From Massilia agrisoli (GTDB lineage: Bacteria > Pseudomonadota > Gammaproteobacteria > Burkholderiales > Burkholderiaceae_D): 64,000 nt of DNA. The stretch is taken from the NCBI RefSeq assembly GCF_020831365.1, contig NZ_JAJHPV010000013.1, positions 248,001-312,000 of the forward strand. The letters are read 5' to 3'. A program made the translations under genes and the position numbers. Numbering within the stretch: the first letter of the stretch is position 1; the number at the start of each line of letters is the position of its first letter. Positions 52,191 through 60,099 of this stretch are shown here, piece by piece. Under the pieces are notes generated by a model. That model was given only the letters and a program-made list of their open reading frames with translations, was not told where the DNA came from and searched no databases.

Positions 52191-53741
52191 CTATTCCGCC
52201 ACCACCACCCGGTTCTTGCCCGCCTGCTTGGCCTCGTACATCGCCCGGTCGGCACGGTTCATCAGCGCCTCCTGTTCCTCATTCGGCAGCCGCAGCGCCA
52301 CGCCGGCCGAGAACGTGATCAGGATCTTCTCGTTCTCATGCATGAAGAAATGGCGGGTCAGCTCACGCTGCAGCCGCGTCATGGTCTGCGCCGCCGCTTC
52401 CACCGTGGTTTCCGGCAGCAGGATCAAGAACTCCTCGCCGCCGAAACGTGCGATCACATCCATCGAGCGCAGGGTGTTCTTGACGATCTGCACCAAATGC
52501 TTCAGTGCGCCGTCGCCCGCGATGTGGCCGTAGGTATCGTTCAGGCGCTTGAAATCATCCAGGTCGAGCACGGCGACGCACAGCGGGGTGCCGCGGCGGT
52601 CGGCGCGCGCGGTTTCGCGCTCGAACACGTCGTCCAGGCCGCGGCGGTTCAGGCTGCCCGTCAGCTGGTCTTCGCGCACCAGCTCGCTCATGTGGCGCAG
52701 CTGTTCTTCCAGTGCATGGATGCGCTGCTCGGCGTAGTTCATTTCCTGGCGCGCGGCCACCATCCGGTCGCGTGACTTCAGCGCCTCGGCCTGTACCGCG
52801 CGGGTTTCGCGCAGCACATTGTCGAGCACCGAGTTGAGTTCTGCGATATTCGTCGCCTGGCTGATCTGTTCGGAGTAGCCGCCGATCTTTTCATGGAAGT
52901 CGCCGGTGGTGGCGGCGACCGAGCCAAGGCGGTCGATGAAGGTCATCATCATGTTCTTGACCGTCAGCTTGACGTCCGACAGGCTGTGCTTGAGCTGGCC
53001 CTGCTTGTAAATGACTTCCTTCATGCTGCGCATCGCGTCTTCCAGCGCGCGCTGGTCCAGCGGGCCGGAAATCAGCGCCTGCACCATCTCCACCTGGCCG
53101 CGCAGCCAGCTGTCCTCGTCCAGCAGTTCGGTGACATTTTCGAGCAGCAGGCGGAACAGGCGCAGCAGGAGTTCCTGCTGCTCGGCCACGTCGCCGCTGC
53201 GGATTTCGATCTGGTAGCACAGCTGTTTCAGGCGCAGCGCGATCTCGTTCAGCGCCGCTTCGTTGTGGGCCGTCTTGACCGCCGCGCCCAGCGATTCGGC
53301 CTCGGAAACCAGGTTGGGGGAGCCGGCCAGCAGCGACGCCACCGCAAACACCAGCGTGCGGCTGAGCAGGTCGCGCAGCAGCCGCGCCTCGGGCTCGTCG
53401 GCCAGCACGGCCAGCTCGAATGGGCCCGGCTTTTTCAGCTGCTTGTCCAGCAGCTGCGTCAGGCCGCGGGCAAAGCCGTCCCAGTCGCGCGCCTTCAGGG
53501 TGCGGTCGAGCCTGCGGCCGGCTTCGCCGACCTCGCCCTGGGTGTCGCTCAGCCTGGCCGTGAACTCGGCCAGCGCCGTTTCGGCGCCCGCGCCGCCTGA
53601 TGTTTTCGGCTCGATAATGCCGGCGATGTCGTTGTAAATTTCGCGGTAAGCCTCCGGCGTCGGGGCAATGCGGCGCGTCGCGAGACGGCGGAAAGCCTCG
53701 CGGGCAATATCGGCGGGATTCTGGACTGGAGGCGTGGACAT
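52191..53741 (-). CDS. Diguanylate cyclase (GGDEF domain)
   Basis: A 516-residue protein that should make cyclic-di-GMP. The C-terminal GGDEF domain (about 345-512) has the active-site motif GGEEF near 434-438 in 'ARFGGEEFLILLPE'. A product-inhibition I-site RSMD lies five residues upstream, so both features of an active, feedback-inhibited enzyme are present. The N-terminal ~330 residues are helical with no recognised sensor; no membrane segment is seen, so it is probably cytoplasmic. It may feed the PilZ brake encoded at 44591-45352, which is inference. Confidence 0.92.
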   Translation of the reverse strand: MSTPPVQNPADIAREAFRRLATRRIAPTPEAYREIYNDIAGIIEPKTSGGAGAETALAEFTARLSDTQGEVGEAGRRLDRTLKARDWDGFARGLTQLLDKQLKKPGPFELAVLADEPEARLLRDLLSRTLVFAVASLLAGSPNLVSEAESLGAAVKTAHNEAALNEIALRLKQLCYQIEIRSGDVAEQQELLLRLFRLLLENVTELLDEDSWLRGQVEMVQALISGPLDQRALEDAMRSMKEVIYKQGQLKHSLSDVKLTVKNMMMTFIDRLGSVAATTGDFHEKIGGYSEQISQATNIAELNSVLDNVLRETRAVQAEALKSRDRMVAARQEMNYAEQRIHALEEQLRHMSELVREDQLTGSLNRRGLDDVFERETARADRRGTPLCVAVLDLDDFKRLNDTYGHIAGDGALKHLVQIVKNTLRSMDVIARFGGEEFLILLPETTVEAAAQTMTRLQRELTRHFFMHENEKILITFSAGVALRLPNEEQEALMNRADRAMYEAKQAGKNRVVVAE

Positions 53742-53863
53742 GAAGATGCGATGCAGGGTCGGTTGGATGATAGGAATGATAATCCCGTTTCCAACTTGTC
53801 ATCGCGCCGATAAAGACGGGTAAACACCCTTACTTCTCGGCATTAATATATGCGCCTGGAAAA

Positions 53864-54511
53864 CTATTCGATCAACTGGTTCTTGATCGCGTAGTGGGTG
53901 AGTTCGGCACTGTTCTTCAGTTTCATTTTTACCAGCAGGCGCGCGCGGTATTCGCTGATGGTCTTGACCGACAGCGACAGTTCCTCGGCGATCGCGCTGA
54001 CCGTCTTACCCGATGCAATCATCGTCAAGGTCTGGTACTCGCGGTCCGACAAGGTGTCGTGCAAGGCGGTGGCGTGGTCTTCGCCGACCTGGGCGGCAAG
54101 TTCCTGCGCCAGCGCCGCGCTGACGTATTTCTGGCCCGAGGCGACCTGGCGGATCGCGGTCACCAGTTCCTTCGGCGCGCTTTGCTTGGTCAGGTAGCCC
54201 GCCGCGCCGGCCTTCAGCGAGCGGATCGCGTACTGGTCCTCGCGGTGCATGGACAGCATCAGCACCGCCATCTCGGGGTGTTCCTTCTTGACCTGCTTGA
54301 GCACATCGATGCCGCTCTTGTCCGGCATGGAGATGTCGAGAAGCATCACATGGCACTTGGATTTACGGAACAGTTTGATGGCGTCGAGCCCGTTCTCCGA
54401 TTCCCCGGCGACGATGATGTCAGGCGAGTCGGCCAGGATCTGCTTGAGGCCTTCGCGGACAATGGCATGGTCGTCGGCGATGAATACCCGGATAGTTGCT
54501 TTTTGGCTCAT
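53864..54511 (-). CDS. NarL/FixJ-type response regulator
   Basis: A 215-residue DNA-binding regulator. The receiver domain (about 6-125) has the acidic pair D13/D14 and the phosphate-accepting D59 in 'VMLLDISMPDKSG'. The LuxR-type helix-turn-helix lies near 150-212 ('LSDREYQTLTMIASGKTVSA', 'LSLSVKTISEYRARLLVKM'). It overlaps the kinase gene by 4 bp, so the two form a two-component system. Its target genes are unknown; 122 bp separate it from the downstream GGDEF gene. Confidence 0.93.
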   Translation of the reverse strand: MSQKATIRVFIADDHAIVREGLKQILADSPDIIVAGESENGLDAIKLFRKSKCHVMLLDISMPDKSGIDVLKQVKKEHPEMAVLMLSMHREDQYAIRSLKAGAAGYLTKQSAPKELVTAIRQVASGQKYVSAALAQELAAQVGEDHATALHDTLSDREYQTLTMIASGKTVSAIAEELSLSVKTISEYRARLLVKMKLKNSAELTHYAIKNQLIE

Positions 54512-55596
54512 TTAGCGTGTGGCTGGCGTTCTTTGGTCTTAATAGTTACTATCGTGCCACCTCCGCGCGCCTGCGACAAGGCCATCGTGCCGCCAAGCGC
54601 CTTGGCGCGCTCATTCATGCCACGCAGGCCGAACGATTGCGGCTTCAGGCGGTCGGCGGGCGCGATGCCGACGCCGTTGTCGGCGATGGCCAGCACCACC
54701 TCATGGCGGCGGCGCTGCAGGCTGACCGTCACCGTGCTGGCGCGCGCATGCTTGGCGATATTGGTCAGCGCTTCCTGGAAGATACGGAACAAGGCCGCGG
54801 CATGGTCGCTAGCCAGCTCGATGTCCTTGTCGTCGCAGCTGAAGGTGCAGCGGATGCCCATCTGCTTTTCGAATTCGCCGACCTGCCATTCGAGCGCGGC
54901 AACAATGCCAAAGTCGAGTATCGACGGGCGCAGGTCGAGGGCAATGCGGTGGATGGCGTCGATGGTGCGGTCGACCAGCGAGTCGACGTAGGCGGCCTTG
55001 TCGGCAAGCTCGGGCTGGCCGGGCGGCAGGCGCTTGGCCAGCATGGCCAGCGCCATCTTGATGGCGGTGAGGTTGCCGCCCAGGTCATCGTGGATCTCGC
55101 GCGCGATGCGGGTGCGTTCCTCTTCTTTCACCTGCTCGATGTGGGCGGTCAGCTCGGCCAGGCGGGCGCGCGACAGCGCCGTCTGCTCCTGTTCCAGCTT
55201 GCTGGCCGTGATGTTGCTCATGATGCCGTCCCACTGCACGGTGCCAGGTTCTTCGGCCAGCACGTGCGGGGTGGCGCGCAGGTTGACCCACTTCTCGTCG
55301 TTCCACGCGTCGATGAAGATCCGGCCCTCCCAGTTCCACACCGACAGCCCGCTGGCCGAGGCATTCATCGAATCGATGTAGCCTTTGCGGTCCTGCGGCA
55401 GGATCAGCTGGAGGAAGCGTTCCGGCATCTCCTGCAGCTCGCCGGCGTGCACGCCAAGCAGGGCCGCGCAGCCGTCGCTCAGGTAGGGGAACGACACGCT
55501 GCCGCCGGGATGCAGCGCGAACTGGTAGACGAGACCCGGGGTATTTGCCGCGAAACTTTGCAGCGCATCGGCGAGGGTGCTGGGATTCTGGCTCAT
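54508..55596 (-). CDS. PAS-containing sensor histidine kinase (HisKA_3)
   Basis: A 362-residue soluble kinase. The N-terminal PAS-like sensor (about 10-125) includes 'SFPYLSDGCAALLGVHAGEL'. A coiled linker leads to the HisKA_3 dimer helix with the phosphorylated histidine in 'RIAREIHDDLGGNLTAIKMA' near 165-184, then a HATPase domain (about 255-350, 'NIAKHARASTVTVSL', 'IADNGVGIAP'). No membrane segment is present, so it senses an internal signal. Its stop overlaps the regulator start. Confidence 0.92.
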   Translation of the reverse strand: MSQNPSTLADALQSFAANTPGLVYQFALHPGGSVSFPYLSDGCAALLGVHAGELQEMPERFLQLILPQDRKGYIDSMNASASGLSVWNWEGRIFIDAWNDEKWVNLRATPHVLAEEPGTVQWDGIMSNITASKLEQEQTALSRARLAELTAHIEQVKEEERTRIAREIHDDLGGNLTAIKMALAMLAKRLPPGQPELADKAAYVDSLVDRTIDAIHRIALDLRPSILDFGIVAALEWQVGEFEKQMGIRCTFSCDDKDIELASDHAAALFRIFQEALTNIAKHARASTVTVSLQRRRHEVVLAIADNGVGIAPADRLKPQSFGLRGMNERAKALGGTMALSQARGGGTIVTIKTKERQPHAK

Positions 55597-55895
55597 CGGC
55601 TTGGCAGGTTGAGAGGACCGGTGAATGATACGTCAAAGGCTGGGTTCATGGCCTTGCTTAAGATTGTTAAATCTGCCGATCAAGCGCGTTTATATGGTTA
55701 TAAATGGCGCTTATTAGATTGGTCGGCAATATATACAGATGATAAATAAAGCTAAACGTTTTTGACCGGCCAGTGTCGCTTTTATGCGGACAATCCCTTA
55801 ATAATCCGAGGCTTACGTTTTTTCGGCGGAGGTTTGGTGCTACCATGCGCTCGCCAATTTTTACTGATTGTTAATTACTATTTTGCAGGATATCT
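55597..55895. other. AT-rich divergent region between the histidine kinase and chemoreceptor genes
   Basis: This 299-bp spacer presumably holds promoters for both genes. It is AT-rich (for example 55650-55760). I looked for a TAAA-N15-GCCGATAA sigma-28 site before the chemoreceptor and found none with correct spacing. Confidence 0.4.
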
Positions 55896-57539
55896 ATGCG
55901 CACCAATCTGCCCGTCACCAACGTCGAATATATTCTCGAGGATACCCAGACAGTCGTTTCTAAAACCGACCTGCAGGGAAACATAACTTACGTTAACGCC
56001 GATTTTATTAGCATCAGTGGTTTCTCCGAACACGAGCTGATCGGCGCGCCGCAGAATATCGTGCGCCATCCGGATATGCCAGCCGAGGCGTTCGCGGATT
56101 TCTGGCGGACCATCCGTAGCGGGAAGGCATGGACCGGGCTGGTAAAGAACCGCTGCAAGAACGGTGACTTCTACTGGGTCGAGGCTAACGCTGCGCCGCT
56201 GATTGAAAACGGCAAGATGGTCGGGTATACCTCGGTGCGTGTCAAGCCAAGCCGGGCTCAGGTGGCTGCGGCAGAAGAGGCCTACCGCGCGGTCCGGAAC
56301 GGCAGCCGCAGCATCGAGATTGCCGAGGGCTCGGTTGTGCAACGTACTGTCCTGCGCCGCATCGATTTCTGGAGCGGCATTTCAATCCGCGGCAAGATCG
56401 TTGCGACTACCGGCGCGCTGTCGCTGCTCTTCCTCATCCAGTTGATGCTCGCTATCGATGCCGGCGCCAGCACGCACAGCCTGGCAGTTGGCCTGTCGGT
56501 CCTTGGCCTGGCTGGCTGCCTTGCCAGCGGCGCCTTGCTCCATCGCGTTACCGTTGCGCCACTGGCCCGTGCCAAGCGCGATATTGAGCGCATGAGCGCG
56601 GGCGACTTGTCCGGGAAAATCGAGGTGAGCGGCAATGACGAACTGGCCAGTGTGCTGCAGGCGCTGCGGGTGCTGCAGACCAATGTCAAGTTGCTGGTGG
56701 GCCAGATCAAGGAGGTCACCGATGTGGTCGGGCGCGGGGCGCGCGAGATTGCCAGCGGCAATGCCGACTTGTCCGCACGCACCGAAGCACAGGCCGGCTC
56801 GCTGGAAGAAACCGCATCCTCGATGACGCAGCTGACCGGCACCGTCCGGCAGAATGCCGAAAACGCGGCAGAGGCGAACCGCCTGGTGGCAGCGGCGTCG
56901 GACACGGCTGTCGAGGGCGGCGAGGCGGTCAGCCAGGTGGTTGGCACGATGGGATCGATCCGCGACAGCTCCCGCAAAATCGTCGACATTATCAGCGTCA
57001 TCGACGGCATCGCTTTCCAGACCAATATCCTTGCGCTGAACGCCGCCGTCGAGGCTGCGCGCGCCGGCGAGCAGGGTCGCGGCTTCGCCGTGGTGGCGAG
57101 CGAAGTGCGCAATCTGGCCCAGCGATCCGCGGCCGCCGCCAAGGAAATCAAAACCCTGATTACTGACTCGGTCGAGCAGGTTGAAACCGGCAGCACCCTG
57201 GTCGACGCGGCCGGCAGGACGATGTCGGCGATTGTTACCTCGGTACAGCAAGTGGCCGGCTACATGAACGACATCACCGTCGCCAGCAAGGAACAGAGCG
57301 CTGGCATCGAACAGGTCAACCACGCGATTACCCAGATGGACGAAATTACCCAGCAAAATGGCCATGTGGTGGAGGAAGCAGCTGCGGCAGCGGCGCGGAT
57401 GCAGGAGCAATCGGTGAAACTGGCCGAGCTGGTTGATTCGTTCCGGCTGGTCGCCAGCGCGCCCGGCCGCCGGGCGCCAGCGATGGCGAAGGTCGGGGCG
57501 CGCGAACCTGCGCAGGCCGCGCGGCTGGCCAACGCATAA
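55896..57539 (+). CDS. Aer-like methyl-accepting chemotaxis protein with N-terminal PAS domain
   Basis: A 547-residue chemoreceptor. An N-terminal cytoplasmic PAS domain (about 12-118, with '[20 protein letters not shown]' and '[20 protein letters not shown]') resembles redox/energy sensors such as Aer. Two membrane segments follow (about 168-188 and 195-215) with almost no periplasmic loop, then HAMP (about 216-270) and the signalling domain (about 280-510) with '[20 protein letters not shown]'. No C-terminal CheR-tethering pentapeptide is present. Its location beside flagellar genes fits a role in aerotaxis or energy taxis. Confidence 0.93.
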   Translation: MRTNLPVTNVEYILEDTQTVVSKTDLQGNITYVNADFISISGFSEHELIGAPQNIVRHPDMPAEAFADFWRTIRSGKAWTGLVKNRCKNGDFYWVEANAAPLIENGKMVGYTSVRVKPSRAQVAAAEEAYRAVRNGSRSIEIAEGSVVQRTVLRRIDFWSGISIRGKIVATTGALSLLFLIQLMLAIDAGASTHSLAVGLSVLGLAGCLASGALLHRVTVAPLARAKRDIERMSAGDLSGKIEVSGNDELASVLQALRVLQTNVKLLVGQIKEVTDVVGRGAREIASGNADLSARTEAQAGSLEETASSMTQLTGTVRQNAENAAEANRLVAAASDTAVEGGEAVSQVVGTMGSIRDSSRKIVDIISVIDGIAFQTNILALNAAVEAARAGEQGRGFAVVASEVRNLAQRSAAAAKEIKTLITDSVEQVETGSTLVDAAGRTMSAIVTSVQQVAGYMNDITVASKEQSAGIEQVNHAITQMDEITQQNGHVVEEAAAAAARMQEQSVKLAELVDSFRLVASAPGRRAPAMAKVGAREPAQAARLANA

Positions 57540-57566
57540 AGGTGGCCGGGCCGTTACAATAGGCTG

Positions 57567-58133
57567 ATGAACAAAGCATTTGTAAAAGAGACTGACAACG
57601 ACGACGATGAGGAAGCGCTCGCCCTTGCGCAGGCCATCCCCGCCGGTGCGAAGAACTACATCACGCCGGCCGGCTACCAGCGCATCAAGGACGAACTGCT
57701 GCAGCTGATCGACGTCGACCGGCCGGAAGTCGTGCGCGTGGTCCACTGGGCCGCGTCGAACGGCGACCGCTCGGAAAACGGCGACTACATCTACGGCAAA
57801 AAGCGCCTGCGCGAAATCGACCGCCGCATCCGCTTCCTGACCAAGCGCATGGATTCGGCCGCCGTGGTCGACCCCAGCGTCCATTACGGGAACGACCAGG
57901 TGTTCTTCGGCGCCACCGTCACCTACCTGAACGGGGCTGGCGAAGAGCATAAGGTCACCATTGTCGGTATCGACGAACTTGATCCGCTGAACGGCAAGAT
58001 CAGCTGGGTCTCGCCGGTTGCGCGCGCGCTGACCAAGGCGCGCGAAGGCGACACCATCACGCTGCAAACGCCGCTCGGCGCGGATGAACTCGAAATCCTG
58101 GCGGTCGAATACCCGCGCCCGATCGAGGACTGA
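57567..58133 (+). CDS. greB: Transcript cleavage factor GreB
   Basis: A 188-residue RNA polymerase accessory protein that rescues backtracked complexes. The N-terminal coiled coil carries the acidic tip within 'ASNGDRSENGDYIYGKKRLR' (about 63-82), and the C-terminal FKBP-like domain has 'GKISWVSPVARALTKAREGD'. An acidic ~25-residue N-terminal extension precedes the usual start. The closer match is to GreB than GreA. Confidence 0.93.
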   Translation: MNKAFVKETDNDDDEEALALAQAIPAGAKNYITPAGYQRIKDELLQLIDVDRPEVVRVVHWAASNGDRSENGDYIYGKKRLREIDRRIRFLTKRMDSAAVVDPSVHYGNDQVFFGATVTYLNGAGEEHKVTIVGIDELDPLNGKISWVSPVARALTKAREGDTITLQTPLGADELEILAVEYPRPIED

Positions 58134-58134
58134 T

Positions 58135-59478
58135 TTGAAACTACCTGACCTGTCGATGCCGATCGCTTATCCGAACCTCAACCATGCGCTGCGTACTCCG
58201 CTTGCAGCGGAAGTCCATTCCCGCCCATCGCTGCGGCTGTCCGGACCCGAGACCCTGACCCATCTTGCCGTGTACCTGCGCGACAGTGGCCGCGCCGGTA
58301 TCGAGGACGGCGGCGAACACCACGCGCTGCTCGTCTCGCTGTGCCAGGAATTCGGGATGGCCGGGCCGGCCGCCGGGGCGCGCTATTTTTTCCACGATTT
58401 CGGCAGCTTCCGGCTGCAATGGGAGGCGCACACCGAGTTCGCGACCTACACCTTCGCCGAGAGCCGGGACCAGGCGCCGCCGCTGGCGCAGGCGTTCGCG
58501 CAGGTGCCGCTGCGCCACGTGCCGCAAAAGTGGCTGCAGCTGCTGGGCGGGCGCCTGATGGTCGCGACCCATGTATCGCTACTGCCCGATGGCGCCAGCC
58601 TTGCCGACATGCGCGCGGCTTTCGGCGGCAACCTGCTCGCCGGCAGCGATAGCCAGGGCCGGGCGCGCGTGTGGACCGACTTTGCGATCGCGCCGGATGG
58701 CTTCGGGCGGGTGGTGATCCAGGATATGGGCATGCAGTACCAGCAAGCCGGCCGCCTGGTGCAGCGCGTACTGGAGGTAGAGACCTACCGCATGATGGCC
58801 ATGCTTGGGCTGCCGCATGCGCAGCAGGCAGCGCCTGTACTGAACGCGATCGAGGCCGAACTGGTCCGGCTGGCGTCCGGCATGACCGACTCGATCGACG
58901 CCATGGCCGGTGGCGAGCCAAACGATGAGCGCGGGCTGCTGCAAATGATCACGGGGCTGGCCGCACGCATGGAAAAGCTGGCGCTCGAGAACAGCTACCG
59001 CTTCGCAGCATCGAAGGCTTACTACAGGCTGGTGCAAGCGCGCATCGACGAACTGGCCGAAAGCCGTATCGAGGGAGTTCCGACCATCCGCGAATTCATG
59101 GACCGGCGCCTGGCCCCTGCGATGAATACCTGCGAGGCCACCGTGCGCCGCCAGGAAGCGCTGGCCGAGCGGATTGCCCGCACCAACGACCTGCTGCGCA
59201 CCCGCGTGGGCATCGTGCAGGAGCAGCAAAACCGCCGGATCCTCGAATCGCTGAACACCCGCGCGGCGCAGCAGTTGCGACTGCAGCAGGCGGTCGAAGG
59301 GTTGTCGGTCGTGGCAATCTCGTACTATTCAGTCGGCTTGCTCAGCTATGCGGGAAAGGCGATGAAGGCGGCAGGCTGGCCGGTCAATCCCGATATCGCG
59401 ACCGGCGCGCTGATGCCGCTAATGGTCGCCGTCGTATGGCTGGGATTGCGGCGCATGCACCACAAGGTGACCGTATAG
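58135..59478 (+). CDS. DUF3422 family membrane-anchored protein
   Basis: A 447-residue protein of unknown function. The N-terminal region 'LNHALRTPLAAEVHSRPSLR' and 'AHTEFATYTFAES' is the DUF3422 signature. The last ~60 residues hold two hydrophobic segments (about 395-415 and 420-440), so it is tail-anchored in the inner membrane, probably facing the cytoplasm. The TTG at 58135 follows GAGGA; the alternative ATG at 58156 has no ribosome site. It begins one base after the greB stop. Confidence 0.8.
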   Translation: MKLPDLSMPIAYPNLNHALRTPLAAEVHSRPSLRLSGPETLTHLAVYLRDSGRAGIEDGGEHHALLVSLCQEFGMAGPAAGARYFFHDFGSFRLQWEAHTEFATYTFAESRDQAPPLAQAFAQVPLRHVPQKWLQLLGGRLMVATHVSLLPDGASLADMRAAFGGNLLAGSDSQGRARVWTDFAIAPDGFGRVVIQDMGMQYQQAGRLVQRVLEVETYRMMAMLGLPHAQQAAPVLNAIEAELVRLASGMTDSIDAMAGGEPNDERGLLQMITGLAARMEKLALENSYRFAASKAYYRLVQARIDELAESRIEGVPTIREFMDRRLAPAMNTCEATVRRQEALAERIARTNDLLRTRVGIVQEQQNRRILESLNTRAAQQLRLQQAVEGLSVVAISYYSVGLLSYAGKAMKAAGWPVNPDIATGALMPLMVAVVWLGLRRMHHKVTV

Positions 59479-59510
59479 CCGGGCCCCCGACAATCCACTA
59501 TTCCTGAACC

Positions 59511-60083
59511 ATGAACGATACGATCACCCGGCAGGCCGGCGCTTTGGCCGCGCTGCGCGCCGCTACTGCCGACCGCCATACGCTGCTCGATAGCGGCCTT
59601 CCGCTGGCCGGAGAGTCGCCAGGCCTGGACGATTACGCGAGCCACTTGCGCATGTTGCGCACCTGGCTTGCGCCGATCGAGGACTGGCTCGCAAGCGGAG
59701 CCGGCCCGCGCGACGCGATGGCGCCGCTGCGGCGCGTGCCGCTGATCGACGCCGACCTGCAGGACCCGTCGGTCCCGCGCGGGCACGCCCCCACGCCGCC
59801 CGAACAAGCGCCATGGCCTGCCGACGCCAGCCCCGCCTACCGCTGGGGCGTCGCCTATGTGGCCGAAGGTTCGCAGCTGGGCGGTGCGGTGCTGTACCAG
59901 CGCCTGTCAGCGCGGCTGGCGCCGCATCCGCTGGCCTACCTGCGCGGCGACGACGCCGGGCCAGGCCCGCGCTGGCGCAGCTTCATGCTGGCGTTGAAAG
60001 AGAACGTGCGCACCGAACAAGAGGTGGCCGAGGCTTGCGCAGGCGCCTGCGACGCCTTCGACCGTATCCTCGCGCTGAGGTAA
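59511..60083 (+). CDS. Heme-oxygenase-like protein (biliverdin-type)
   Basis: A 190-residue helical protein that resembles bacterial heme oxygenases of the BphO group, which open heme to biliverdin. A candidate proximal heme ligand is H23 in 'TADRHTLLDSG', and the distal helix is 'WGVAYVAEGSQLGGAVL' (about 112-128) with the flexible Gly pair. Length is normal. It ends 16 bp from the convergent spoT. No bacteriophytochrome is present in the window, so a heme-iron or stress role is equally possible. Confidence 0.82.
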   Translation: MNDTITRQAGALAALRAATADRHTLLDSGLPLAGESPGLDDYASHLRMLRTWLAPIEDWLASGAGPRDAMAPLRRVPLIDADLQDPSVPRGHAPTPPEQAPWPADASPAYRWGVAYVAEGSQLGGAVLYQRLSARLAPHPLAYLRGDDAGPGPRWRSFMLALKENVRTEQEVAEACAGACDAFDRILALR

Positions 60084-60099
60084 AGCGAAGCAGGGCGGC

